Part shown: in pieces, positions 24,952 through 33,197 of the stretch
How positions within the stretch are numbered: the stretch's first letter is position 1
Layout: each line of letters starts with the position of its first letter
Origin: an uncultured Pseudomonadota bacterium
GTDB taxonomy: Bacteria > Myxococcota_A > Polyangia > Nannocystales > Nannocystaceae
Direction: 5' to 3'
Assembly (NCBI GenBank): GCA_913061055.1
Contig: CAJXVA010000040.1
Location: forward strand, 1-34,300
Length of the DNA stretch: 34,300 nucleotides
The notes under the pieces: model-generated
The model's input: the letters and a program-made list of their open reading frames with translations, nothing else
Database searches by the model: none
What the model was told of the DNA's origin: nothing
Position numbers and translations under genes: made by a program

Positions 24952-26112
24952 ATGCCCCTGACCGTTCTGCCATTCGTCGCACTGTTGTTCGCTCCCGACG
25001 CGTTGCAGGCCCCTCCTGATCCGATGGGCATCGTCAATGGCGACCCCGTCGAGACCTGCGGATGGCCGACCACGGTCTACACGGGGGGGTGCACTGCCAC
25101 GCTGGTCCACCCTCGTGCGATCTCGACCGCGCAGCACTGCGGCATGCCTTCCGCGATTCAGTTCGGCATTCAGGCCGGCGATGGCCCCTCGGTCGCGGTG
25201 ACCAGCTGTGTGGGAGACGGCAGCCAAGACGCGATGTTGTGCGAGCTCGCCGAAGAGGTGACCGAGGTCCCGGTCACACCCGTCCTGTTTGGTTGTGAGG
25301 CCGACATGTACTTGCAGCCGGGCCAACCGGTGGTGATGGCGGGGTTTGGGCAGACCGCCTTTGGGGTCGGTGGTGGCACCAAGCTGTGGGCCAACCAGAC
25401 GATCTCAGCCGTCGAGCCGGGTCGGGTGATCGTGGGCGAGGCCGGCGACGGCACATCCCCGTGTCCCGGTGACTCCGGCGGCCCCGTGTTCTTGCAGGTC
25501 GAGGACGGTAGCTGGCGGGTGTTCGGCACGGTGTTGGGCGGAACGACCCAGACCCCGTGCAACTCGGCCGCCGACTTCCAGCGGATCGACGCTGTGGTGG
25601 GGAACTTCGAGGCTCAAACCGGCCTCGACATCACCCCGTGTTTCGACGGCGCCACCGGGGACTGGGACCCGGGCCCCGACTGCGGAAGCTTCTTCGCCGG
25701 CGACCACACCGGAGACGGCTCCTGGGACAACTGGTGCGAGGGCATCCCGGAGAGCGGCTACAGCAGCGCTTGCGGTGAACCCTTCGCGAGCAACCCCACC
25801 GAGAGCACGACCGGAGCCACCTCCGACACCGACGGGGACACCGACCCCACGGATGGAGGCGGCGAGACCGGTGCCGAGAGCACCACCGGCGGCGCGTCGG
25901 GGGGCAACAGCGGCACGGGCTCAGACACCGGCGCACCTGCAACAAGCGCGAGCGCGGATGGGAGCGGAGGCGCGGGCTCCGGCTCGAGCTCGGGAGGACT
26001 TCCCGATGCGGACGGCGGCGATGGTGGTGGAGGATGCAGCGTCCCCTCCCAAGCACCGCCGGTCTCTTGGCTGTTGCTGTTGTTGGTCGCGGGACTCCGA
26101 CGCCGGAGCTAG
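24952..26112 (+). CDS. Secreted trypsin-like serine protease with MYXO-CTERM-type anchor
   Basis: The product is 386 aa from ATG at 24952; the nine residues before it in the same frame would break the signal peptide. Signal MPLTVLPFVALLFAPDALQA, then IVNG at 27-30, the usual new N-terminus of trypsin-fold enzymes. The catalytic triad can be placed at H62 (STAQHC), D93 (SQDAML) and S175 (CPGDSGGP). The domain ends near 240 and is followed by a Cys-containing segment and a long Thr/Ser/Gly linker (about 280-360). The tail is GGGGCSV, a hydrophobic stretch WLLLLLVAGL and a basic RRRS end, matching the MYXO-CTERM sorting signal that places proteins on the cell surface. The stop overlaps the convergent oxygenase stop by 4 bp. 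Confidence 0.93.
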   Translation: MPLTVLPFVALLFAPDALQAPPDPMGIVNGDPVETCGWPTTVYTGGCTATLVHPRAISTAQHCGMPSAIQFGIQAGDGPSVAVTSCVGDGSQDAMLCELAEEVTEVPVTPVLFGCEADMYLQPGQPVVMAGFGQTAFGVGGGTKLWANQTISAVEPGRVIVGEAGDGTSPCPGDSGGPVFLQVEDGSWRVFGTVLGGTTQTPCNSAADFQRIDAVVGNFEAQTGLDITPCFDGATGDWDPGPDCGSFFAGDHTGDGSWDNWCEGIPESGYSSACGEPFASNPTESTTGATSDTDGDTDPTDGGGETGAESTTGGASGGNSGTGSDTGAPATSASADGSGGAGSGSSSGGLPDADGGDGGGGCSVPSQAPPVSWLLLLLVAGLRRRS

Positions 26113-26996
26113 GCGACGCCGATATCCCGCAAGCGCTCCATCAAGAAGTCGAGCGCGAGCACTTCGGGGTCTTCGCTGAGTCGCGCGTCGTTTCGCGGGT
26201 GGCAGAAGAACGGCATCGAGTACCGCGAGCGATTCGCATCGCCGGGCGGATTCACAACCCGGTGCGTCGTGGACCGCACGCGGCCCCCGGTGAGCAACTG
26301 CAGCATGTCGCCGCTATCGCAGACCATGACGTTGGGCGGGGTCTGGACATCGATCCACTCCCCCTCACGGGTCATCAGCTGCAGGCCCGGCTCGGTTGCC
26401 ACGGGCAACACGGTCATCAGGTTGATGTCCTCGTGCGCCGCGGCCCGTACCGCTCCGGGCTCGACCTCATGAGGCAGCGGTGGGTAGTGGATCACGCGGA
26501 TCACCGAGTTCCCGCCGCGGGTGAAGTCCTCGAAGAACCCGTCGGGCTTCTCGAGGTACGCCCCGACGCTGGTCAGCAGCGTGGTTGCAACGCGATCGAG
26601 CTCGTCGAACAAGGCGTTGAAGGTCGAGCCGAACTCTGGAAGCTCGGCCGGTTCCACGTTCGCCACCACGTCCCCCTCCCGCCGACCGACGTGCCAGAAC
26701 TCCTTGATGTCGGGGACCGTCTGCCCCTTGGCATGCTCGATTCCAAGCGAGGTGTAGCCGCGTTGCCGACCGGTGCTCGTATCCTCGTAACGTTGTTTGG
26801 TGGCGGGTGGAAGCTCGAACAGCGCACGCGCCTGTGCATAGGCGCCCGTCAGCAACGGCTCGGGAACCCCGTGGTCCGTGATCGCGACGAAACCAAACGT
26901 CTCGAGCGCTTCGCCGAGCGTCTGCACGGCCGCAGCGCTCCGGGTCGCGGGCGCCAGGTCGTGGAGGCTGATCACCGGGATCGTCGCGTCTGCCAT
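26109..26996 (-). CDS. 2-oxoglutarate/Fe(II)-dependent dioxygenase, isopenicillin-N-synthase-like
   Basis: The product is 295 aa. It has the DIOX_N region (IPVISLHDL, ETFGFVAITDHGV) and the jelly-roll oxygenase core. Iron ligands are H188 and D190 in AAHEDINLMT and H245 in STTHRVV; the 2-oxoglutarate-binding pair is R258 and S260 in RSRYS. It is of normal length for soluble 2OG oxygenases (plant GA/ethylene-enzyme type and bacterial relatives), which hydroxylate or desaturate small molecules. The substrate is unknown. It stands alone on this strand, divergent from the PilZ gene with 64 bp between starts. Confidence 0.92.
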   Translation of the reverse strand: MADATIPVISLHDLAPATRSAAAVQTLGEALETFGFVAITDHGVPEPLLTGAYAQARALFELPPATKQRYEDTSTGRQRGYTSLGIEHAKGQTVPDIKEFWHVGRREGDVVANVEPAELPEFGSTFNALFDELDRVATTLLTSVGAYLEKPDGFFEDFTRGGNSVIRVIHYPPLPHEVEPGAVRAAAHEDINLMTVLPVATEPGLQLMTREGEWIDVQTPPNVMVCDSGDMLQLLTGGRVRSTTHRVVNPPGDANRSRYSMPFFCHPRNDARLSEDPEVLALDFLMERLRDIGVA

Positions 26997-27060
26997 CGGG
27001 CCGAGGTTTCGCCCGCCGGAGCAGGACGGTCAAGTCGCCTACGTCTGCTACAATGAATGC

Positions 27061-27666
27061 GTGGGACCTACCCGGAACTCCAAAGGGCAGCTCGAAGACT
27101 ACGGCCATCGCGAAGTCGAGCTCCCGGCCGAGTCCGAGACCCCGGCCGGGTGGGTGCGCTCTGACGGCACTCAGGAGGGCTACGCGCCCTCTGCCGACGT
27201 TGTGTTCGACAACAGCGGACGTCCGCAGGGCCTCGCGATGCAGCCCCTACGCGGTCACGCCGCAGTCACCACCATCCTGCGGTTCTTCAACCTCAGCGCA
27301 CTCGATCGCAAGGGTGCTCTGGCTCCCGAAAAGCAGGTCGAGCATCGGCACCTCCAGGTGCAACTCCAAGATGGTGCCAGCCACCGCGGTTTGCGCGACT
27401 GGATGCGACTTCCGGTCAGCGTCGAAGTGCTCGTGGGGCCGCGGCAGACCCCCGGACTCATGAAAGACCTCGGTGCCGGCGGGCTACGGCTCGAGGAGGT
27501 CGAAGGGCGGTTCATGGTCGGAACCCGCATCGACGTCATCATGCCGCTGGCGCTGGGTCAGCGGCGCGGGACGATCGTGTTCACGAACCGGGTCGCGTGG
27601 GCCAACGCCATGCGAAAAACCCTAGGCCTCGAATTCACGGCCGCCCCAAGCTGGCACGAGCGGTAG
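27061..27666 (+). CDS. PilZ-domain protein with atypical second motif
   Basis: The product is 201 aa from a GTG at 27061. The C-terminal half (about 112-197) matches a PilZ domain: RDWMRLPVSVEVLV (RxxxR motif), then MKDLGAGGLRLEE where the usual D/N-x-S-x-x-G reads DLGAGG, then VGTRIDVIMPLAL, GTIVFTNRVAW and LGLEF. The Ser of the second motif is replaced by Gly, so c-di-GMP binding may be weakened or lost. The N-terminal 110 residues are unassigned. TACAAT at 27049-27054 ends 6 nt before the GTG, consistent with a leaderless mRNA. The last 32 bases of the gene lie in the 57-bp repeat shared with the start of rnz. Confidence 0.85.
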   Translation: MGPTRNSKGQLEDYGHREVELPAESETPAGWVRSDGTQEGYAPSADVVFDNSGRPQGLAMQPLRGHAAVTTILRFFNLSALDRKGALAPEKQVEHRHLQVQLQDGASHRGLRDWMRLPVSVEVLVGPRQTPGLMKDLGAGGLRLEEVEGRFMVGTRIDVIMPLALGQRRGTIVFTNRVAWANAMRKTLGLEFTAAPSWHER

Positions 27667-27691
27667 GCTTCGCGCTCGCGTGTCTGCCCGT
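27635..27691 (+). repeat. 57-bp direct repeat, left copy
   Basis: This segment holds the last codons and stop of the PilZ gene (..APSWHER) plus 25 bp beyond, including GTGTCTGCCCGT, the first four codons of rnz. It matches 29755-29811 at 56 of 57 positions (mismatch at 27642). The offset between copies is 2120 bp. Confidence 0.97.
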
Positions 27692-27695
27692 CGAC

Positions 27696-29690
27696 TCAGC
27701 AGCCGCCGGCTCGCCCACAGTCGAAGCCTTCGTCGAACTGGCCGCGGATCGTAGGATTGGGTGCCTCGAGGAACTCGAACACGTCGCCGGGCAGGAGCTG
27801 ATCCCCGAGCTCGGCGTGTTCCTCCGCCAGCTCCCGCACGACGATCGCAGGATTGGCGGTCAGGTTGAGCGCACGCTCCACGTACTCGAGTTCACCTTCG
27901 TCGATCTTGGCGCCGTCGAACCACCCGCTACCATCGAGACCGTCGCGGTACTCCTGGTAGAGTTCGAGTTCCTCGGAGTCGCTACCGCCATCGATCAGCG
28001 CCATCGAGTACATGTGGCCCAGCAGGCTCACCCGGTCGTCCGACGATGAGCCCTGGAACTGACGCTCCATGCACCGACGGGTGTTTGTGAGGCTGTCGGC
28101 CTCGGCCCAGGCACCCACCATCTGTGCTTGGCGAACGACCTCGTCGGGTGCCAGCAGGACCCAGGTCTGCTCGTCGAGCGCGTACGGCTTGGCCAGGAAG
28201 GCCACGAAGAGGTCTTTCTCCTCCTCGGCGATCTCCGCGTCGCGCCAGGCCATCGCAGCCATCGCTCGAAACGCGCAGTCGCGGCCCTCGCCGTCGGCCA
28301 TGTACGTTCCGGCCTCGAGCGTCACGTCGGTGAGCCACCGCTTGGACACCATCTGCATGGCTTGGCCGCGGCGATAGGTGACGGCAGCGTCGAAGCCCGC
28401 AGACACGACCACAGAGGCGCCGAGCGTAGCCCAGCCGAGAACCGTGCCGCCGATACCGCGCACCGTGCCCTCGAGAGCCGCCTCCGTGAGTTGCTGTTGG
28501 GCCTCACGACGGAAGAAGTCGACCACCAGCCCAATCGAGCGGGTGGCGAGCGTGCGCGCAAGGTCGCGGGTGATCGTCACGCCGAAGCGACCGGCGAGCC
28601 GCGTGAGCAGCGTCGGGACGACGAAGTTGGAGATGAAGATGGCAACGTCCGTAGAGTCGCCGGCCAAGCCATCCCCAAGCAGCAGCATGCTCAGCAGGTA
28701 GAGGTTGTCCCCCTCCCGAATGTCCCAGCCATGGACCGCGCCGATCTCGAAGGCCATCTGTGCCTGCAGCTTGAGCTGCAGGAACGTCTCCGCGCTGATC
28801 GAAAGCACGGTCCCGGCGATCGGTACCAGGGCCACCAGCCCGGCGCCTGCCCCCACGGCAGCCGATGCTGCGGTGTACTTGCGGATGATGCGGCGCACCC
28901 GAGCCTCTCGGGTGAGCCCAAAGGGACGGATCCGGCCGTCCTCATCGAGGACCTCGCCGAAGTTCTCGGCGTTGATGACCTCGTAGTTTCTGTGCAGAAC
29001 GCCGGTCGCCCGAAAGACCGTCACCATCGCCGCTCCAACCAGGCCGGAGTCGTACAACAGCTCGAGGCTGTGCTGCATGTCCGGCGTGGTGCCGCCGAAG
29101 TCCGAGAGGTCTTGCGCCTCGCCGATGCCGGCCTCGTCGAGCTTGCCTTCGAGAGACGACTCGGCGAACTGCCCCAGCGGGACCATGTTGGCGGCCAGGT
29201 AGGCGCCGAGCAGGTCGCCGGTGACCTCGGCCTCGAGCTCCGCGAGCACCTCGACCCCGTCGCGGTAGTGGCCCGGCGGAAGCTCAGCGACCACCTCGCC
29301 CGACTCGTCGAGCTCGATCGCAGGCGGCTCGAAGTCGCCGTCGGGTAGCTGATCAATGCGCTCGGCGACTGCATCGAGAGCCCCGAGCTGTTCGTCGGTG
29401 AGCTTGTGCTCGAGGTAGTTCGCGTGCTCGATCAGCGCGAACAGGGCCTGCTTCGGTCCGTAGCCGAAGACCACGTCGTCCTTGAGCTCCAGCATTCGCC
29501 TCGCGATCTCGACGTCGTCGCCGCTCCAGCACAAGGTCGAGCTCGCTGGACAGCTGCCATCGGCCTTCCCACCCAACGAGAACGGCTCCTGCTGCGTTTC
29601 GGGCTCCGTCTGGGTGCGGCAGCCGCCGGCCAACATGCTCAGACCCAACGCAGCGCTCAACAGCCGTTTCGTCGTCGAGATGGAGCCCAT
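27696..29690 (-). CDS. Large lipoprotein with EcsC-like and TerB-like domains
   Basis: The product is 664 aa from ATG at 29690; a GTG at 29705 is in frame but lies only 3 bp after the predicted -10 box. Signal KRLLSAALGLSMLAGGC, so lipid-anchored. About 75-240 is a helical acidic region. Around 260-400 the pattern (AASAAVGAGAGLVALVPIAG, FLQLKLQAQMAFEIGAVHGWD, LLSMLLLGDG) resembles the EcsC family. At about 485-640, two acidic helical segments (MAWRDAEIAEEEKDLFVAFLA and GHMYSMALIDGGSDSEELELYQ) resemble TerB-like folds. EcsC and TerB proteins are generally cytoplasmic or inner-membrane-associated, so this exported combination is unusual. Function unknown. It interrupts pilZ-rnz in the opposite orientation, flanked by the 57-bp repeats. 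Confidence 0.8.
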   Translation of the reverse strand: MGSISTTKRLLSAALGLSMLAGGCRTQTEPETQQEPFSLGGKADGSCPASSTLCWSGDDVEIARRMLELKDDVVFGYGPKQALFALIEHANYLEHKLTDEQLGALDAVAERIDQLPDGDFEPPAIELDESGEVVAELPPGHYRDGVEVLAELEAEVTGDLLGAYLAANMVPLGQFAESSLEGKLDEAGIGEAQDLSDFGGTTPDMQHSLELLYDSGLVGAAMVTVFRATGVLHRNYEVINAENFGEVLDEDGRIRPFGLTREARVRRIIRKYTAASAAVGAGAGLVALVPIAGTVLSISAETFLQLKLQAQMAFEIGAVHGWDIREGDNLYLLSMLLLGDGLAGDSTDVAIFISNFVVPTLLTRLAGRFGVTITRDLARTLATRSIGLVVDFFRREAQQQLTEAALEGTVRGIGGTVLGWATLGASVVVSAGFDAAVTYRRGQAMQMVSKRWLTDVTLEAGTYMADGEGRDCAFRAMAAMAWRDAEIAEEEKDLFVAFLAKPYALDEQTWVLLAPDEVVRQAQMVGAWAEADSLTNTRRCMERQFQGSSSDDRVSLLGHMYSMALIDGGSDSEELELYQEYRDGLDGSGWFDGAKIDEGELEYVERALNLTANPAIVVRELAEEHAELGDQLLPGDVFEFLEAPNPTIRGQFDEGFDCGRAGGC

Positions 29691-29708
29691 GCGGATCGCC
29701 ACCACATT

Positions 29709-29737
29709 ACCCTACCTTTCTTTACAGGCGCTTACAA
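29709..29737 (-). promoter_or_regulatory. Predicted sigma-70-type promoter of the EcsC/TerB lipoprotein gene
   Basis: On the minus strand, TTGTAA (29737-29732) and TAGGGT (29714-29709) are separated by exactly 17 bp in an unusually AT-rich stretch. The predicted transcript start near 29702 gives a leader of about 12 nt before ATG 29690. The promoter lies inside the segment between the direct repeats. Confidence 0.5.
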
Positions 29738-29754
29738 CGTGCTTTCTCGGCGAG

Positions 29755-29811
29755 TCACGGCGGCCCCAAGCTGGCACGAGCGGTAGGCTTCGCGCTCGCG
29801 TGTCTGCCCGT
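29755..29811 (+). repeat. 57-bp direct repeat, right copy
   Basis: The copy of 27635-27691 that precedes and includes the start of rnz (GTG at 29800). It also carries an orphan fragment of the PilZ gene's 3' end (..AAPSWHER and stop), which no longer has a gene in front of it. Confidence 0.97.
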
Positions 29812-30717
29812 GAACTGATCGCCCTGGGAACTGGCTCCCAGGTTCCCTCGCGCTACCGAAATCACAACGGCTACCTGCTGCGGTGGGACGACGAAGGCGT
29901 GCTGTTTGATCCTGGCGAAGGAACGCAGCGTCAGATGATCTACGCCGGCGTGGCCGTCAGCGCGATCACCCGCGTCTGCGTCACCCACTTTCACGGCGAC
30001 CACTGCCTTGGCCTCGCCGGCATCACGCAGCGACTCTCGCTCGACGACGTGCCCCACCCGATCCACGTCTACTTTCCGGCGAGCGGACGCAAGTACTTCG
30101 ACCGGCTTCGGTATGCGTCGATCTATCGCGAGCGCGCGACGGTCGTGCCCCACCCAATCGAAGATCCCAACGGGGGCATCGACATGCCGTCGTTCCGCAT
30201 GACCGTGGCTCCGCTGGACCACGGCGTGCCCACCCTCGGCTACCGAATCGACGAGCCCGATGGTGTGCGCATGCTCCCCGAAGAGCTGGCGGCGCGCGGC
30301 GTGGTGGGGCCGGCGATCGGGCAGCTCGCCCGACAAGGATCGATCGAAGTCGGCGGCGACACGGTGCGGCTCGAGGATGTCAGCGTCGCGAAGCCTGGGC
30401 AGTCGATGGCGTTCGTCATGGACACGAGGCCGTGCGCTGGAGCGCTCGCGCTCGCCAAGGATGTGGACCTGCTGGTGATCGAATCCACGTACCTGCACGA
30501 GGACGTCAAGCTCGCCCACGACCACATGCACATGACCGCGGTGCAGGCCGCCACCATCGGTCGCGACGCGGGTGCGCGGAGGGTCGTGCTGACGCACTTC
30601 TCTCAGCGCTATCCCTCGCTGGATCCGTTCATCGAGGAGGCGTCCGCGATTCACCCGGATGTGGTCGCGGTGGTGGATGGGCAGCGGGTGTCGGTGCCGA
30701 AGCGCAGAGAGGGCTGA
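29800..30717 (+). CDS. rnz: Ribonuclease Z (tRNA 3' processing endonuclease)
   Basis: The product is 305 aa from a GTG start inside the right repeat; the frame upstream is unrelated sequence. It is a metallo-beta-lactamase-fold, zinc-dependent endonuclease that removes 3' trailers from tRNA precursors. Visible motifs: LGTGSQVPSRYRNHNGYLL, FDPGEGTQRQM, the metal site THFHGDHCLGL (H63, H65, D67, H68), LDHGVPTLGYRI, FVMDTRP and the late HFSQRY. The length fits the short bacterial RNase Z. Its role is consistent with this genome not encoding CCA in the nearby tRNA-Ser, since RNase Z then cuts after the discriminator. If the pilZ-rnz junction was ancestral, the two were probably one transcript. 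Confidence 0.93.
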   Translation: MSARELIALGTGSQVPSRYRNHNGYLLRWDDEGVLFDPGEGTQRQMIYAGVAVSAITRVCVTHFHGDHCLGLAGITQRLSLDDVPHPIHVYFPASGRKYFDRLRYASIYRERATVVPHPIEDPNGGIDMPSFRMTVAPLDHGVPTLGYRIDEPDGVRMLPEELAARGVVGPAIGQLARQGSIEVGGDTVRLEDVSVAKPGQSMAFVMDTRPCAGALALAKDVDLLVIESTYLHEDVKLAHDHMHMTAVQAATIGRDAGARRVVLTHFSQRYPSLDPFIEEASAIHPDVVAVVDGQRVSVPKRREG

Positions 30718-30896
30718 GGCCGCTGTTCATCCCTTCGCCGACTAGCGGCTGCCCTCGCCAGACGATTCGACATTGCCCGTAGAGCCACGACCGGTTCGTT
30801 CACCGCCGCCCCCTCTCCCTCGGGCGGGTGGCCTCGGATGGTTCGCGCTCGGTGGGCTCTGTTTCGCGATGGGGGCGACTGAGCGACATCCCTCAA

Positions 30897-32042
30897 TCAC
30901 AGGTCCGGCCTCGACTTCTGGCATAGCGTATCGACCATATAGGCATCGATCTCCTTCGCCGCGCGGCTAACCGCTTTCTGCTGACTGCCCGCCTGGGAGA
31001 ATGTCGAGAGCGCGACGAACGTGCCGCAGCGCACAAAACTCACCCCCGCGGACATCCCATGGGGACCTACGTCGGAGTGGACGGCATCCCCCTCGGCGTA
31101 CTCCCCAATGTCCGCGGGGTGCCAATACTCAAACGCGTACCCTGCGTTGACCAGAGCATTGTACTCGGGTATCGCGCGACCCTGTTGGAATGCGTAGAAC
31201 TGCTCGAACTCGTCGCGGAGTTCGATGATGGTCAAGGTGCCTCCGCCGGAGTGGTCGACCCGCAAGGTTCGCGACCCCGCTCCGTAGCGGCTCCGGTCTT
31301 CCTCTTGGGCTACGGGTTTGCGGGATTCGAATCGAAGTGCGCCATCTGCCAGCGGTGTCGCCAGGAGCCACGCCTCGAGGGCGGAACTGTCGGGGGAGCC
31401 CTCCGAAATCGGCGGGAGCGCGTCCTTCCCGTCCAGAGCGGCGCGCCCGGAAGTGAAGCTCGCGATGGTCCGAGAAACGGCCGGAGTACGAACCGCATCA
31501 GACGAGAACGAGGCAAGCAGGTAGCATGACTCGTCTTCGTGCGCGAATGACCACCCCTTGATGTGCGTCGCAACATCCCGGCGGGTGTCCTCGAAGTACA
31601 GGGCGTCCTCGGGCCAATGCTGGCTCACTCTCGAAGGGACCAGCATCGAGTCTGGGGTCGAAAAAGACGCAATTCGGGCCTCTATGTTTTCGTCCGGATT
31701 GGTTTCGAAGCAGCCGACCTCGAGGGTAAGCGAGGGCGTTTTACAACGATAACGAAGCTCCCGATACTCGTCGGGCTTCGCGTCGCGAACCGGAGAGAGC
31801 AAACACCCATCCGGAGGCTCGAGAACAAAGCGGTCGCCCGGAGCAACAAAGAGGTCGCTTGGGAACGGTGACACCGAACGGGCCGGCAGTTCGTCGGTCG
31901 CCGTTGGTGCTTCTGTGTCCATCGCCGGCTCCGAACCCTTCCCTGCAAGCGGGTCGTCGGGCAGCGCAGGAGCGCTCTTCGTCGACGCGCACGAGGACAG
32001 CGTCAAGGTGGCGAGGAGCAGGAGACGAGGCCAGTTGCGCAC
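30897..32042 (-). CDS. Lipoprotein of unknown function
   Basis: The product is 381 aa from GTG at 32042; a TTG six bases upstream is possible. The signal is RNWPRLLLLATLTLSSC, with lipidation at the Cys near 18, then a Pro/Thr/Ala linker to about 60. The mature protein has five Cys and a mixed alpha-beta pattern: FVAPGDRFVLEPPDGCLLSP, LRYRCKTPSLTLEVGCFE, IKGWSFAHEDESCYLLASF, TLTIIELRDEFEQFYAFQQG and GVSFVRCGTFVALSTFSQAG. No family recognised. About 180 bp separate its stop from the convergent rnz stop. Confidence 0.75.
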   Translation of the reverse strand: MRNWPRLLLLATLTLSSCASTKSAPALPDDPLAGKGSEPAMDTEAPTATDELPARSVSPFPSDLFVAPGDRFVLEPPDGCLLSPVRDAKPDEYRELRYRCKTPSLTLEVGCFETNPDENIEARIASFSTPDSMLVPSRVSQHWPEDALYFEDTRRDVATHIKGWSFAHEDESCYLLASFSSDAVRTPAVSRTIASFTSGRAALDGKDALPPISEGSPDSSALEAWLLATPLADGALRFESRKPVAQEEDRSRYGAGSRTLRVDHSGGGTLTIIELRDEFEQFYAFQQGRAIPEYNALVNAGYAFEYWHPADIGEYAEGDAVHSDVGPHGMSAGVSFVRCGTFVALSTFSQAGSQQKAVSRAAKEIDAYMVDTLCQKSRPDL

Positions 32043-32171
32043 GAGCAAACTCTATAGGAGTTCATGCTGCTCGTGAGAGGGTTTGGTTGTTCGACATCCC
32101 CGCCCCAGGAGCCGAAGTCCGACCTCAGAGCCGAAGCGAAAACTAGGTCACAGTGTTAGGGTTTCAACATC

Positions 32172-33020
32172 TTGTCGAGCCTGCTCACTTCGACCCCACT
32201 GCTCTGGCCGACCGTCTGGCTACTGACTGTGCTCCCGGCATGCGCGTCGTCGAAAGGCCAGCCTCCCAAGGCTGCCGAGGTGTCCTCCGCCGGACAGCCG
32301 ACGCTCGCGCAACGTGAAGAGCTGGCAGCGGCCATCCACGCACACGACCTGTACGCCTGGTGGGCGAGCGACCTCCTGCAGTCTCGGATGGCGGAGCGAC
32401 CCGGCGCAGGGGTGGGCGGATGGATCAGCGAGGGGGATGCCAACGGGGGCGTCGTCACCTTCTTCGACGGGAGCAGGGCCCTTGCTCTGGCGCGCGTGAG
32501 CTGTGAGTCCACTGGACCTGCGTCGTGCGCTTTGGTCTGGACCGAAGGGGAAGCGCCGACCGAGGCACAAGCGCAAGCGATGCGGGCGCGCGAGACCGCC
32601 AAGGCCGATCCTCGCTTTGAACCAGCACCGACGCCATACAACTCCGTCACACTCCCGGCGGAACCCTATCTCGGCGAACCCGGATGGGTTGTCTATTGGC
32701 TCGCCGCGACGACCGACCCAGATCTCCTTGTGATGGGGCCGCACTTCCGTTTCTTGGTCTCTGAAGATGGCAGTCGAGTCCGTCGCGGCGGAATGCTGAC
32801 GCGAGCCATGGTGCTCGACAAAACACCTGAAGACCTGCCCGAGGGTGCTCAGCTCAGCACGTACGTCGTCACTCATGGCCTCGATGACCTGCCGGCGGAA
32901 ACCCACATCTGGGCCACGATGCTCTACCGCGTGCCGCTCACCGTGATGACGCGAAGTGGGGATATGTTCCAGTTGGGCGGAGAGTATGCGGATGATGAAG
33001 GGAGCGGAGCGAAGCCGTAG
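32172..33020 (+). CDS. Lipoprotein of unknown function (TTG start)
   Basis: The product is 282 aa. A stop codon lies in frame at 32157, and the only usual start before the signal peptide is the TTG at 32172. Signal LLWPTVWLLTVLPAC, with lipidation at the Cys near 24. Mature segments include AHDLYAWWASDLLQSRM, GGVVTFFDGSRALALARVSCE, PGWVVYWLAATTDPDLLVMG and THIWATMLYRVPLTVMTRSGD. The repeated Trp/Tyr-rich strands suggest a beta-rich domain. No named family recognised. Divergent from the lipoprotein at 30897-32042 across 129 bp. Confidence 0.75.
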   Translation: MSSLLTSTPLLWPTVWLLTVLPACASSKGQPPKAAEVSSAGQPTLAQREELAAAIHAHDLYAWWASDLLQSRMAERPGAGVGGWISEGDANGGVVTFFDGSRALALARVSCESTGPASCALVWTEGEAPTEAQAQAMRARETAKADPRFEPAPTPYNSVTLPAEPYLGEPGWVVYWLAATTDPDLLVMGPHFRFLVSEDGSRVRRGGMLTRAMVLDKTPEDLPEGAQLSTYVVTHGLDDLPAETHIWATMLYRVPLTVMTRSGDMFQLGGEYADDEGSGAKP

Positions 33021-33197
33021 GCGAGTCGCCGCTGCTCGGTCGAGGCGCCAGCCAATGCAGCTCAACGCCTTCACGGCCGACGCCAGTTGCGCGACTCTTC
33101 CGTGTCCCCGAACGCACGGTTCAGCTCGTCGAAACAGCTCGCGATCCATCTCCAGTTCGGCGAAGCGTGCCACGGCAGCGGAACAGTACAAGCGAGG

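Noticed and set aside
27635-29811. Insertion sequence or integron explanation for the repeat-flanked segment
   Set aside because: No transposase or integrase, no terminal inverted repeats and no attC-like structure is visible; the segment holds a single lipoprotein gene.
33021-33197. Extra Sel1-type gene fragment downstream of the Sel1 protein
   Set aside because: Translations in both strands lack Sel1 repeat spacing, and no start with a ribosome site is present.
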